A stretch of 64,000 nt of DNA from Pseudomonadota bacterium (GTDB lineage Bacteria > Pseudomonadota > Gammaproteobacteria > Burkholderiales > SG8-39), in contig CANGMI010000002.1 in assembly GCA_947455195.1 (NCBI GenBank), forward strand, positions 62,001-126,000, read 5' to 3'. The notes below the pieces were generated by a model. The model worked only from the letters and a program-made list of their open reading frames with translations, made no database searches and had not been told where the DNA came from. The position numbers and the translations under genes are program-made. Below are positions 16,970 to 25,592 of the stretch, piece after piece (the first letter of the stretch is position 1; the number at the start of each line of letters is the position of its first letter).

Positions 16970-17673
16970 ATTCAATCGGTGCCTTTGTCGCTCTTGCGGC
17001 CGGCCTCATTCTCGCGAGCATCGTGGTGCTGGCGTGGCCAGGCCTGGCGGCCGCGCGCGCCTCGGGTGGGGCGCGTCCCTGGGGCTTCGTGGCTGGATTG
17101 AGTCTCTTTCTCGTGGCCATTCCGGTCGCCATTCACGGGATGCTGGGGGGCTGGCAGTTGCTGCCGGAACTTGCCGCCGGTGCGGCTGTACCTGCACCGG
17201 CAGCAGCCAGCGATACCCAGGGGCCCACGGCGGCGCAGATCGAGGCCATGGTCGATCGCCTTGCCGAGAAGTTGAAAGCGCGGCCCGACGATGTCGAAGG
17301 CTGGTTGATGCTCGGGCGTTCGTCGATGATGCTCGAGCGCTTCGAGGCTGCTGCCGATGCATGGGCGCGTGCGAGTGCGTTGCGCCCGGGCGACGCGCAG
17401 ATCATCGCCGATCAGGCCGACGCGCTCGCGATGGCCCAGGGGCAGCGCCTCTCCGGCAAACCCGCCGAACTCGTGGCGAAGGCACTGGCCCTCGATCCGA
17501 AGAACCTGAAGGCGCTGGTGATGTCGGCTGCGGCAGCACTCGAGCGCGGCGATACCCGGGGCGCCATCCGGTATTGGGAGCAGGCACTGAAAATCGTGCC
17601 GGCCGGGTCCGAGGCAGCGCTGGCGCTCACCGACTACATTCGCCAGGTGCGTGAGGGGCGCGGCGCGCGCTGA
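16966..17673 (+). CDS. ccmI: Cytochrome c maturation TPR protein CcmI/CycH
   Basis: 235 residues. Two membrane helices (about 5-27 and 42-62) are followed by a periplasmic TPR domain (about 80-230: EAMVDRLAEKLKARPDDVEG, WLMLGRSSMMLERFEAAADA). CcmI chaperones apocytochrome c to the CcmFH lyase. The ATG overlaps the ccmH stop (ATGA). It is the last gene of the ccm operon; the next gene converges 3 nt later. It is shorter than CcmI proteins that carry a long second domain, but both membrane and TPR parts are present. Confidence 0.92.
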   Translation: MNSIGAFVALAAGLILASIVVLAWPGLAAARASGGARPWGFVAGLSLFLVAIPVAIHGMLGGWQLLPELAAGAAVPAPAAASDTQGPTAAQIEAMVDRLAEKLKARPDDVEGWLMLGRSSMMLERFEAAADAWARASALRPGDAQIIADQADALAMAQGQRLSGKPAELVAKALALDPKNLKALVMSAAAALERGDTRGAIRYWEQALKIVPAGSEAALALTDYIRQVREGRGAR

Positions 17674-17676
17674 CGC

Positions 17677-19353
17677 TCAGTGGCTGGTCGAATGGCCGCA
17701 GGCGCGCGCGAGAATGTCTTGCGCGGGCTGGGCGCCGTCGCCGCGCCAGGCCACGTGCTGATCGGGGCGTATCAGTGCCAGCGCTGCGCCGTAGAGCGTT
17801 GCGGCTTCGGCAGCGCAACCGTCGCTGCCCAGATCGATACACTTCAGCGGGCATCCGAGTCGGGCCGCTGCCTGGGTCCACTGCGCCGTATCGGCCTGCG
17901 AGTCGATGCGCAGCAGCGTGAATCCGGTACCCAGGTGGTCGTAGAGGGATTCGCCATTGCCAAGCCACAGGTGCGGCGTACGCCCACCCGGGATCGCATT
18001 GGGGCGGTAGTCGTTGATGACGTCCTCGGGCGGTGGTGATCCATCGCCGATCACGATGGGCGACCCGTCGTAGCGCACCCCGAACGTGATGCCCGGGATG
18101 TTGAATTCGCGCCGGGCATGGTCAAGCAGGTACTCGCCTGCGGCAGCGCGCGCGGCGTCGCCTTCGGGGCCCTCATCCTCGATCGAGTCCGGGGGCACAT
18201 AGCCCCCGATGCTGTCGGCAAAGGCGCGGGCGCGACTCGTGTTGCGAAGTCCGATGGGCCGACGCTCGGCGGCGTAGGAGGCGACGAGTTCGCTGCCCCC
18301 CCAGCCCTGGATCGCAGCGGCGAGCTTCCATCCGAGGTTGGCCACGTCATCGACTGCGGTGTTGTAACCAAGCCCCCCGGTCGGGGTGAACAGATGCGCC
18401 GCGTCGCCTGCGAGGAGCACCCGACCACGACCATAGCTCTGCGCGACCAGCATGTAACCCGCGTGCCAGATCGCGCCGTGGATCAAGCGGAAGTCGCAAC
18501 GACCGCCCATCGCCTGCTCGAAGAGGGCCTGACCGCGCTCGGCATCGATGGTTTCGGCTGACTCCTCGGTGCTCAACTGGGTATGGAATACGAAGGTCTC
18601 CTCGCCATCGATGGCCGCCATCAGCGAGCGTCGACCCCGGTTGATCGTCCAGTACATCCAGGCCCGATCGACCTTCAGATGCTGGTAGAGGTCGTTCGAG
18701 GCAAAGTAGGCCGCGTACATGCGCCCACCCAGAAAGTCGCGTTCGATCTTGCCTTCGCCCGCCATCTCGATGCCCAGGGCATACCGGATCGGGCTTCGGG
18801 AACCATCGCAGCCGACCAGCCAGGCCGCTTCAAGCGTTTCGATCGCGCCACCGGCGACGGGTTCGACCCGCACGCTCACATGGGTGCCGTGGTCGACAAA
18901 ATCGAGCATCCGTGTCGCAAAACGCACGCTCACCGAGGGGTACTTCTCGGCGTTGCGCCGGATCACCGGTTCGATGAAGAGTTGCGAGCACCGATGCGGC
19001 ATTTCAGGCGTGCTCCAGGCCGCTCCAGACCCTGCACTGCGTGCAATGGCATCGGTGCGGGCACGAGCCGGCATGCGAAAGCGCGCCAGTTCATGACCGC
19101 TGAAGCGGGTGAGGTAGGCCACATCGGTCGGGTAGTCGGCTGGCAGTCCGAGGGCGCGAATTTCGCTCGCAAAACCGAGGCGCCTGAAGTGTTCCATCGT
19201 GCGCGCCTGGGTTGCATTGGCCTGGGGGGCTGGTGTGGTGCTCTCCTTCTGGTCGAGCACCACGCAGCGAACGCCGCGCAGTCCGAGTTCATTGGCGAGG
19301 GTGAGGCCCGCCGGCCCGCCGCCGGCAATGATGACATCGAAGGTATGCGACAT
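17677..19353 (-). CDS. FAD-dependent aromatic-ring hydroxylase-like monooxygenase
   Basis: 558 residues, PHBH/MhpA-PheA class. The dinucleotide motif IIAGGGPAGLTLANELG opens the protein (about 6-22), a CDGSRSPIR segment (DG motif) lies mid-protein, and GDAAHLFTPTGGLGYNTAVD is the second FAD motif (about 304-323). A C-terminal extension of about 170 residues is usual for the larger phenol-hydroxylase-like members. The start MSHTFDVII places the Rossmann fold at the N-terminus. It follows the TRAP genes by 70 bp on the same strand, so an imported aromatic or polyketide-like acid may be its substrate. The reaction (NAD(P)H-dependent hydroxylation) is known for the family; the substrate is inference. 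Confidence 0.88.
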   Translation of the reverse strand: MSHTFDVIIAGGGPAGLTLANELGLRGVRCVVLDQKESTTPAPQANATQARTMEHFRRLGFASEIRALGLPADYPTDVAYLTRFSGHELARFRMPARARTDAIARSAGSGAAWSTPEMPHRCSQLFIEPVIRRNAEKYPSVSVRFATRMLDFVDHGTHVSVRVEPVAGGAIETLEAAWLVGCDGSRSPIRYALGIEMAGEGKIERDFLGGRMYAAYFASNDLYQHLKVDRAWMYWTINRGRRSLMAAIDGEETFVFHTQLSTEESAETIDAERGQALFEQAMGGRCDFRLIHGAIWHAGYMLVAQSYGRGRVLLAGDAAHLFTPTGGLGYNTAVDDVANLGWKLAAAIQGWGGSELVASYAAERRPIGLRNTSRARAFADSIGGYVPPDSIEDEGPEGDAARAAAGEYLLDHARREFNIPGITFGVRYDGSPIVIGDGSPPPEDVINDYRPNAIPGGRTPHLWLGNGESLYDHLGTGFTLLRIDSQADTAQWTQAAARLGCPLKCIDLGSDGCAAEAATLYGAALALIRPDQHVAWRGDGAQPAQDILARACGHSTSH

Positions 19354-19423
19354 GAGTGTCCGGTCGGCAGCCTGCTGCATCGGGCGCCACGCCTCGCGTC
19401 CGGAGCGGGGCGCGTGCGCCCGG

Positions 19424-21385
19424 TCAGTTGCCGTAGAGGTAAGTGGGCAGCCACAGCGTCATGCCGGGCCACAGGTACATGAAGACCATGCAGACGATCA
19501 CGATCAGCATGTACGGCATCATCCCGGCAAAGATCTGGTTGATGGTGACGTGCGAGGGCGCGACGCCCTTCAGGTAGAAGGCCGACATCGCCACCGGGGG
19601 CGACAGGAAGGCCGCCTGCAGGTTCACGAAGACCAGGGTTCCCCACAGGATCGGGTCGATGCCGAAGTGCTTGAGCAGCGGCAGGAAGATCGGCACGAAG
19701 ATCACGATGATTTCGGTCCACTCGAGCGGCCAGCCGAGCACGAAGATGATGGCCTGCGACAGGATCATGAACTGCACCGGACTCAGATCGAGCGAGAGTA
19801 CCCAATGCTCCACCATCTGCTGGCCGCCGAGCAGCGCGAACACGGCTGAAAAGAGGGCCGAGCCGACGAAGAGCCAGCACACCATCGAGGTGGTCTTGGC
19901 CGTGAGGAATACCGATTCCTTGATCCGCTGCCAGTTGAGCGTGCCCGCCTGGATGGCGAGGAGGAAGGCGCCGGCGGCACCGACCGCCGCCGATTCGGTT
20001 GCGGTGGTGATGCCAAAGAGAATCACCGCCAGGACCACCAGCGTGAGAATGGCGAGTGGCGCCACCGAACTCACGAGGAGCCGCAGCAGTTCGAACTGGG
20101 TGGCTCCCATCCGGGCGTAATACCACACCAGCAGCAAGGCAACCGCGCCACAGATACCCCAGAACCAGGGGAAGAAGCCCTCCGGCGGGCCCTTCTCCAC
20201 GGGAGCGCCGGCCGCTCCCTCGCGCAGGCTGGGGTCGCCCATCTCCTGCAGGGTCTCCGTTTCCGCTGCAGGGGTGCTGGCACTGGCGGCTGCACTGCCC
20301 AGTTCCTGTGCCGGCGCCTCAGCGGGTGCGCTGCCGAGTTCCTGCACGGGCGCGTCCCCGGCGGGTGCGCTGCCCAGTTCCTGGGGCGGCGCTTCGGACC
20401 CTGTGGCCGATTCGCTTGCGGGCGCCGCGGAAGGCGCCGCCGGAGCAACGGCCGTGGGCACGTTGATCGGTACGGCATCTGCCTGCGGATGAATCACGAC
20501 ATACCACCATACGGCCCACAGGGTGGCGAGGGCGAGCAGGGCCGGAAAGAGGGCCATGGCCAGTGCGCGCAGGAGCACGGCAGGCCCGGTCGGACGGCCA
20601 TCGGCGGTTGGAATCGCACGTGCCCGCCGCGGTGCGAGGAGCGCGCTCAGGATGGCTGGCAGCATGCGCCCGCTGCCGTACGCGGATGTGAGGGCGCTCA
20701 CCCACGGGCTCACAGGAACGCGCAGCTGCTCTTCAGGGATGCGTGGTGCAACTTTCGGATTGATGAGGGCCCAGCCTACGATGTAGACGAGGTAGAGGAG
20801 CGCGAGGAAGAACCCCGGGAACATCGCCGAGGCGTAGAGCTTCACCACCGACTGCCCGGCCACCGCCGCGTAGACGATGATCATGACCGAGGGTGGAATG
20901 AGGATGCCCAGTGTGCCCCCGGCCGTGATGACCCCCGCAGCCAGCCGGGTGTCGTAGCCTGCCTTCAGCATCGGGTTGAGTGCAATCACTCCCATCAGCA
21001 CGACGACGGCACCCACCAGTCCGCTTGCAATGCCCCAGAAGGTGCAGACGATGAGGGTTGCCACGGCGAGCGAGGCGGGAAACCGCCGGAACGCGAGCTG
21101 GATGCTGTAGAACATCTTGTCGACCAGAGCACCACGCTCCATCACGTAGCCCATCAGCACGAAGAGCGGAATCGAGATCAGCGTCTCGTTGTTCATCGCG
21201 CCGTAGGTTCGCTCGACCATGAGGTCGAAGATGCGATTGTCGTGCCAGGGTCTGGTCGGATCGTAGAAGGCGGAATAGCCAAAGGCCATGCCGAGACCCA
21301 TCAGCGTGAATGCGGTCGGAAACCCCAGCATGATCGCCACGACGATCAGCAGCAGCATGGTCAGACCGAGTGCGGGGTCGCTCAT
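19424..21385 (-). CDS. dctM: TRAP transporter large permease DctM with central insertion
   Basis: 653 residues, against about 430 for typical DctM. Both ends are classical (GFPTAFTLMGLGMAFGYSAF, IPLFVLMGYVMERG, GTLGILIPPSVMIIVYAAVA; C-terminal ILGWPLEWTEIIVIFVPIFL-type segment). Between about residues 230 and 405 there is an insertion with two extra membrane segments flanking a soluble Pro/Ala/Glu/Ser-rich part that repeats QELGSAP three times. The protein would be the sodium-coupled carboxylate channel of the TRAP system. Its ATG overlaps the dctQ stop. The frame is uninterrupted through the insertion. Confidence 0.92.
   Translation of the reverse strand: MSDPALGLTMLLLIVVAIMLGFPTAFTLMGLGMAFGYSAFYDPTRPWHDNRIFDLMVERTYGAMNNETLISIPLFVLMGYVMERGALVDKMFYSIQLAFRRFPASLAVATLIVCTFWGIASGLVGAVVVLMGVIALNPMLKAGYDTRLAAGVITAGGTLGILIPPSVMIIVYAAVAGQSVVKLYASAMFPGFFLALLYLVYIVGWALINPKVAPRIPEEQLRVPVSPWVSALTSAYGSGRMLPAILSALLAPRRARAIPTADGRPTGPAVLLRALAMALFPALLALATLWAVWWYVVIHPQADAVPINVPTAVAPAAPSAAPASESATGSEAPPQELGSAPAGDAPVQELGSAPAEAPAQELGSAAASASTPAAETETLQEMGDPSLREGAAGAPVEKGPPEGFFPWFWGICGAVALLLVWYYARMGATQFELLRLLVSSVAPLAILTLVVLAVILFGITTATESAAVGAAGAFLLAIQAGTLNWQRIKESVFLTAKTTSMVCWLFVGSALFSAVFALLGGQQMVEHWVLSLDLSPVQFMILSQAIIFVLGWPLEWTEIIVIFVPIFLPLLKHFGIDPILWGTLVFVNLQAAFLSPPVAMSAFYLKGVAPSHVTINQIFAGMMPYMLIVIVCMVFMYLWPGMTLWLPTYLYGN
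20290..20386. repeat. Imperfect repeats coding QELGSAP in dctM
   Basis: Three diverged copies of a CTGCC(C/G)AGTTCCTG core with spacers of about 39-48 bp encode QELGSAP-type peptides in the DctM insertion. The copies are not identical at DNA level. Confidence 0.75.
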
Positions 21386-22158
21386 CGCGCGTCTCCGGTC
21401 GGGGGGGTGGTGTCCTGCGCGTTGCCGCGGCCCCGCTGGTGGGCCGTCTCATCGATGTCGTGCACCTGGGCAATGGCTCGCTGACGTGCCTCGTCATCGA
21501 CATGCGTGCTGCTGGCCAGTTGCTGTCCGACCACGTCGATTTCCTCGGCGTCTTTCAGGCGGGCAGGCCACTCGCCGGTCTGCAGGCAGATGATCGAGCG
21601 GACGATTTCGGCCAGTCCCTGAAGCAGGACAAGGGCGCCGGCAATCGGTATCACGGCCTTGAACTGGTACACCGGCGGTCCGTTGGCGGTGACGTTGGAG
21701 TGTTCGTTGATGCGCCATGAATACGCGGCGTAGTCGGTGCCGGCGTAGACCAGTGCCACGATGCCAGGCAGGAAAAAGAGCAGGTAGAGCGCGAGGTCGA
21801 GTGCCGCCTGGGTGCGCGGGCGCATCGAGCCGTACAGGAAGTCGCCCCGCACATGACCGTTCTGGGCGAGCGTGTAGGCGCCGCACATCATGAACAGCGA
21901 CCCGTACAGCATGTTGTTCAGATCGAAGATCCAGGCCGTGGGCGCGTTCAGCAGGTAACGCTTGAAGACTTCGACACACACCACCAGCATCAGGGCCACG
22001 ATGAACCAGGCAAAGGCCTTGCCCGCGAACGTGCTGATGCTGTCGATCGTGCGCAGCAGGCCCTGCATCGGGGATGGCGCCGGCCGGGGTGGAGCAGGTC
22101 GTTCCGAATCAGATGACGCAGCAGGGGCCGATGCCGGGGCAGCAGTCGATGAAGTCAT
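21382..22158 (-). CDS. dctQ: TRAP transporter small permease DctQ
   Basis: 258 residues. The low-complexity N-terminus (about 1-30) is followed by four membrane helices in a DctQ fold (FAWFIVALMLVVCVEVFKRY, NNMLYGSLFMMCGAYTLAQN, GHVRGDFLYG, ALYLLFFLPGIVALVYAG, and a last helix near 185). The charged C-terminal tail of about 50 residues is longer than usual. It couples the binding protein and DctM. The stop overlaps the dctM start by 4 nt. Confidence 0.9.
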   Translation of the reverse strand: MTSSTAAPASAPAASSDSERPAPPRPAPSPMQGLLRTIDSISTFAGKAFAWFIVALMLVVCVEVFKRYLLNAPTAWIFDLNNMLYGSLFMMCGAYTLAQNGHVRGDFLYGSMRPRTQAALDLALYLLFFLPGIVALVYAGTDYAAYSWRINEHSNVTANGPPVYQFKAVIPIAGALVLLQGLAEIVRSIICLQTGEWPARLKDAEEIDVVGQQLASSTHVDDEARQRAIAQVHDIDETAHQRGRGNAQDTTPPTGDAR

Positions 22159-22242
22159 GGTGTGCCGCAGAGGGTTCAGGGTCAGTCGAACCGGCCACCC
22201 GCGCTCGCAGGTGGCCGGCGATGCCGGTGCAGCGGCCGGGCG

Positions 22243-23388
22243 TCAGGCCTTCTTCGGCGCGGCAGGTCGTGCAAAGTAGTGGGCGTAGGCCATGCGCCGG
22301 TCGACGACGTTATCCATCTCCCACTTCACGGTACGCTCGGCAAAAGCGCGCTGTGAATCGAGGATCTCCTTGAAGAGGGGAGCCTCGGCTGCCTTCTTCG
22401 CGACGATCTGGTCATAGAGTTCGAGTTGCTTGCGCAGGATGGCATCGGGCGTCTTGAAGAAGCGCACCTTGTCCTTCGTCTGCATCTCGATGTAGTCCTT
22501 CGAGTAGCGGTCGATGGCCTTCCAGCTCATGTCCTGCGACGCAGCCTCGACCGCGTAGCCGAGGATCGAGCGCAGCTTGGCCGGCAGCGCGTCGAATTTC
22601 GTCTTGTTGAAGAGGATCTCGAACTGCTCGGCGTTCTGGTGGAAGCTCTGCAGCATGCAGATCTTCGACACGTCAGGGAAGCCGAGCGCGCGGTCAGACG
22701 ACATGTTGTTGAACTCGGCCGCGTCGAGCAGGCCGCGGTCCATGGCCGGCACGATCTCGCCGCCAGGCACGGCATTGACGGCTGCGCCCATTGCGGTGAA
22801 AAGGTCGATCGAGATGCCCACGGTGCGGTACTTCAGGCCCTTGAGGTCTTCCAGCTTCTGCACCGGCTTCTTGAACCAGCCCAGCGGCTGCGTCGGCATC
22901 GGTCCGTACGGAAACGACACCACGTTTGCACCGAGCGACTGGTAGAGCTTGGCGAGGAGTTCATGCCCGCCACCGTACTTGTGCCAGGACAGCAGCATGT
23001 TGGCATCCATGCCGAACGCCGGGCCCGAACCCCACAGGGCGAGCGCCGTGCTCTTGCCATAGTGGTAGGCCATCACCCCGTGACCGCCGTCCAGCGTTCC
23101 CTTGGAGATTGCCTCGAGCAGGCCGAATGCAGGTACCACCGCACCGGCCGGGAGGACTTCGATCTTCAGCTCGCCACCGGTCATGTCGTTGACCTTCTGG
23201 GCGAAATCGAGGGCGTACTCGTGGAAGATGTCTTTCGACGGCCAGGTCGACTGCCAGCGCATCGTGGTGACGCCCTGCGCCTTGACGATCGACGGAAAGG
23301 CCAGTGCCGCAGCGCTGGTGGTCGCGGCGGCTGCGCCTGTGAGGAATCGACGGCGCTTCGGGCTGCTGCTTGAGGCGTTGCTGCTCAT
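22243..23388 (-). CDS. dctP: TRAP transporter substrate-binding protein DctP/TakP-like
   Basis: 381 residues. The N-terminus carries a twin-arginine-type signal, SPKRRRFLTGAAAATTSAA, with cleavage near VKAQ, so export may be by Tat. The mature part has the DctP layout (FAQKVNDMTGGELKIEVLPA, YHYGKSTALALWGSGPAFGM, LKGLKYRTVGISIDLFTAMG). This resembles the 2-oxo-acid or monocarboxylate binding branch. Start is the ATG at 23388, preceded by a clear AAGGAG about 9 nt upstream. It heads the dctPQM-hydroxylase operon. Confidence 0.9.
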   Translation of the reverse strand: MSSNASSSSPKRRRFLTGAAAATTSAAALAFPSIVKAQGVTTMRWQSTWPSKDIFHEYALDFAQKVNDMTGGELKIEVLPAGAVVPAFGLLEAISKGTLDGGHGVMAYHYGKSTALALWGSGPAFGMDANMLLSWHKYGGGHELLAKLYQSLGANVVSFPYGPMPTQPLGWFKKPVQKLEDLKGLKYRTVGISIDLFTAMGAAVNAVPGGEIVPAMDRGLLDAAEFNNMSSDRALGFPDVSKICMLQSFHQNAEQFEILFNKTKFDALPAKLRSILGYAVEAASQDMSWKAIDRYSKDYIEMQTKDKVRFFKTPDAILRKQLELYDQIVAKKAAEAPLFKEILDSQRAFAERTVKWEMDNVVDRRMAYAHYFARPAAPKKA

Positions 23389-23494
23389 CCCTTGTCTCCT
23401 TGTCAATCCGGTATCCCGCCCACTCGCCATGGGTAGCGCGTTCGTTGTCCGGTTGGGTGGAGTGTACTGCCTTTGGGGCAGTGCTTGACGTATG

Positions 23495-24487
23495 TCAATC
23501 GCCCTTGATGTTGGCTGCCTTCACGAGCTGCACGAACCGCTGATACTCCGCGCGCGTGATGCGGTCGGCTTCCTCGGCGCTGTTGCCAATGATGCGGATC
23601 CCCTGTTTTCCGAGGGCTTCGCGAATCGGTGGCTCGGCCAGCGTCGTGCGAAACAGCGCGTTCAGGCGCCCGACGATATCGGGTGGCGTTGCGGCCGGTA
23701 CGAGCACGCTGAACCAGGCATTCATGTCGAATCCGGGCACGCCCTGCTCGGCAATGGACGGAATGTCGGGGTTGAGCGGGGAACGCTCGCGCGAGGAGCC
23801 CCCCAGGATGCGCACGCGACCCTCCTTCGCCATGTTGATGGCTGCACCAACCGGGATGAACATCGCCGTGATCTGACCGCCCAGGAGGTCGGTGAAGGCC
23901 TGCGCCGACCCCTTGTAGGGGATGTGGGTCATCGAGACCCCCGCTGCGAGCTTGAATTGCTCCATGAACAGGTGGTGGTGTGTCCCGTTGCCCGGCGAGC
24001 CGTAGTTGACCTTGCCGCCTTGCGTCTTCACCCAGGCCAGAAACTCGCGCAGATCCTTGCCCGGTGTGTCGGCATGAACGGTCAGCACGAAGATGTTGTC
24101 GCCCACGATCGTGACCGGCCGCAGCCCGTTGAGCATGTCGAAATTGAGCGGGAAGAAAAGGGGCAGCGTGAGCGTGCTCGACGGATTGATGGTGATCGTG
24201 TGCCCGTCGGGCGCCGAGTGGGCAACCGCTTCCAGGCCGATTGCGCCTGCCGCACCGGCGCGGTTCTCGACCACGAAAGGCTGCCCCCACAGGGCCTGAA
24301 AGCGAGGCGAGAGGGCGCGCGCGATGAGATCGGGCGAGGTACCCGGGGTCTGGGCGAGAAGAATGCGCACCGGTCGGCTCGACAAGCCCTGTGCGATTGC
24401 ACCCGGCGTTGAGGCCAGCGTGGCGGCGCCTGCCAGGGCACCCAGGAGCGCGCGGCGCCGGGTGGCGGGGCGGTCGATGCAAGTCAT
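23495..24487 (-). CDS. Bug/TctC family substrate-binding protein (2)
   Basis: 330 residues. It begins MTCIDRPATRRRALLGALAG, a double-arginine leader that may use Tat, with cleavage near AIAQG (about 33). Core: SRPVRILLAQTPGTSPDLIA, ENRAGAAGAIG, SAPDGHTITINP, HIPYKGSAQAFTDLLGGQ. A GGGAGG ribosome site sits 6 nt before the ATG. It lies 106 bp upstream of dctP in the same direction and may be cotranscribed with the TRAP operon, which would pair two receptor types. Confidence 0.9.
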   Translation of the reverse strand: MTCIDRPATRRRALLGALAGAATLASTPGAIAQGLSSRPVRILLAQTPGTSPDLIARALSPRFQALWGQPFVVENRAGAAGAIGLEAVAHSAPDGHTITINPSSTLTLPLFFPLNFDMLNGLRPVTIVGDNIFVLTVHADTPGKDLREFLAWVKTQGGKVNYGSPGNGTHHHLFMEQFKLAAGVSMTHIPYKGSAQAFTDLLGGQITAMFIPVGAAINMAKEGRVRILGGSSRERSPLNPDIPSIAEQGVPGFDMNAWFSVLVPAATPPDIVGRLNALFRTTLAEPPIREALGKQGIRIIGNSAEEADRITRAEYQRFVQLVKAANIKGD

Positions 24488-24508
24488 GGCTATCCTCCCA
24501 GGATGTGA

Positions 24509-24520
24509 CCGGGCGCCCGG
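24509..24520. promoter_or_regulatory. 12-bp perfect palindrome upstream of a Bug gene
   Basis: CCGGGCGCCCGG lies 22 bp before the Bug start at 24487, in the divergent region shared with the TauE-like gene. It could be an operator or a short leader hairpin. In GC-rich DNA such palindromes also arise by chance. Confidence 0.3.
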
Positions 24521-24644
24521 GTGAGCGCGACAACGGATGGCGCATTCTAGACGCAGTGCCTTGCCGAGTCGTCCCGGGTGTCGGGTGCGCAGCATGCGCC
24601 TGCAGTCGTACACTGGCGGCATCGATCGGTACGGGCTGTAGCGG

Positions 24645-25532
24645 ATGGATCCGACGCTGGTGGCGGCAGGGCTGGGTGTGTTCATCGGGCTGATGATGGC
24701 ACTGACGGGTGCCGGAGGTGGCATCCTGTCGGTGCCGCTGCTCGTCTTTGCGCTCGGCCTGCCGATGGTTGATGCAGCGCCGGTGAGCATGATCGCGATT
24801 GCGCTCTCGGCGGGCCTGGGTGCCTTGCTCGCGTTGCGTGCGGGCATCCTGCGGTACCGGGCCGCTGGCGTGATGGGCCTTGCCGGATTGCTGTTTTCGC
24901 CGCTCGGGGTGTGGCTGGCGCATCGCCTGCCCAATCGACCGCTCACCATGGGATTTGCGCTGGTGCTGGCCTATGTCGGTTTGCGCACGTTCTGGTCCTT
25001 GTGGCGAGAGCGCGCCGACGCGACGGCCCGCCTTGCTGCTCGCCATGCTGCGGGCGATAGCCAGGGGGAGAGCGAGAGTGTCGCAACCGCGCCGGAACTC
25101 CCGCCGCGCCCGCACCGGCCACCCTGTTGCCTCGATCCGGCCGATGGTCGGCTGCGCTGGACCGCCCCGTGCGCGCGAGCGCTTCTCGTCACCGGTATGG
25201 GGGCGGGATTTCTGTCGGGCCTGCTCGGTGTCGGCGGTGGTTTCGTCATCGTGCCCTCCCTGGGTCGTGTCACCGATCTGGAGATGCGTTCGATCGTTGC
25301 CACTTCGCTCGGGGTTCTGACCATCGTTGCGTTGGCCGGGCTTGCGGCGTCGGCTTTCATCGCGCCGGTTCGCTGGAGCGTGGCGGTGCCGTTCGCAACC
25401 GGCGCCCTTGCGGGCATGCTGATGGGGCGCGGGATGGCCAACCGGTTCAGCGGGCCGCGCCTGCAAGGGCTCTTTGCTTGCCTCGCCCTGATGGTTGCCT
25501 GCGGTCTTGCGGTGCGCGCCGCGCAGGGGTAA
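24645..25532 (+). CDS. TauE/SafE family membrane permease
   Basis: 295 residues in two homologous halves of about four helices each, joined by a hydrophilic loop (about 118-170). Repeated signatures are GLMMALTGAGGGILSVPLL (about 15-33) and SGLLGVGGGFVIVPSL (about 190-205), typical of the TauE/SafE (DUF81) family, whose members export or import sulfite, sulfoacetate or other small anions. It stands alone, divergent from the Bug gene at 23495, with no sulfonate genes nearby. Substrate unknown. Confidence 0.88.
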   Translation: MDPTLVAAGLGVFIGLMMALTGAGGGILSVPLLVFALGLPMVDAAPVSMIAIALSAGLGALLALRAGILRYRAAGVMGLAGLLFSPLGVWLAHRLPNRPLTMGFALVLAYVGLRTFWSLWRERADATARLAARHAAGDSQGESESVATAPELPPRPHRPPCCLDPADGRLRWTAPCARALLVTGMGAGFLSGLLGVGGGFVIVPSLGRVTDLEMRSIVATSLGVLTIVALAGLAASAFIAPVRWSVAVPFATGALAGMLMGRGMANRFSGPRLQGLFACLALMVACGLAVRAAQG

Positions 25533-25592
25533 GGCCTTGCCGGTATTCTGCACGCTGACCTGCTGGCCGGTGCACTTTGTGGAGATTCCTGC

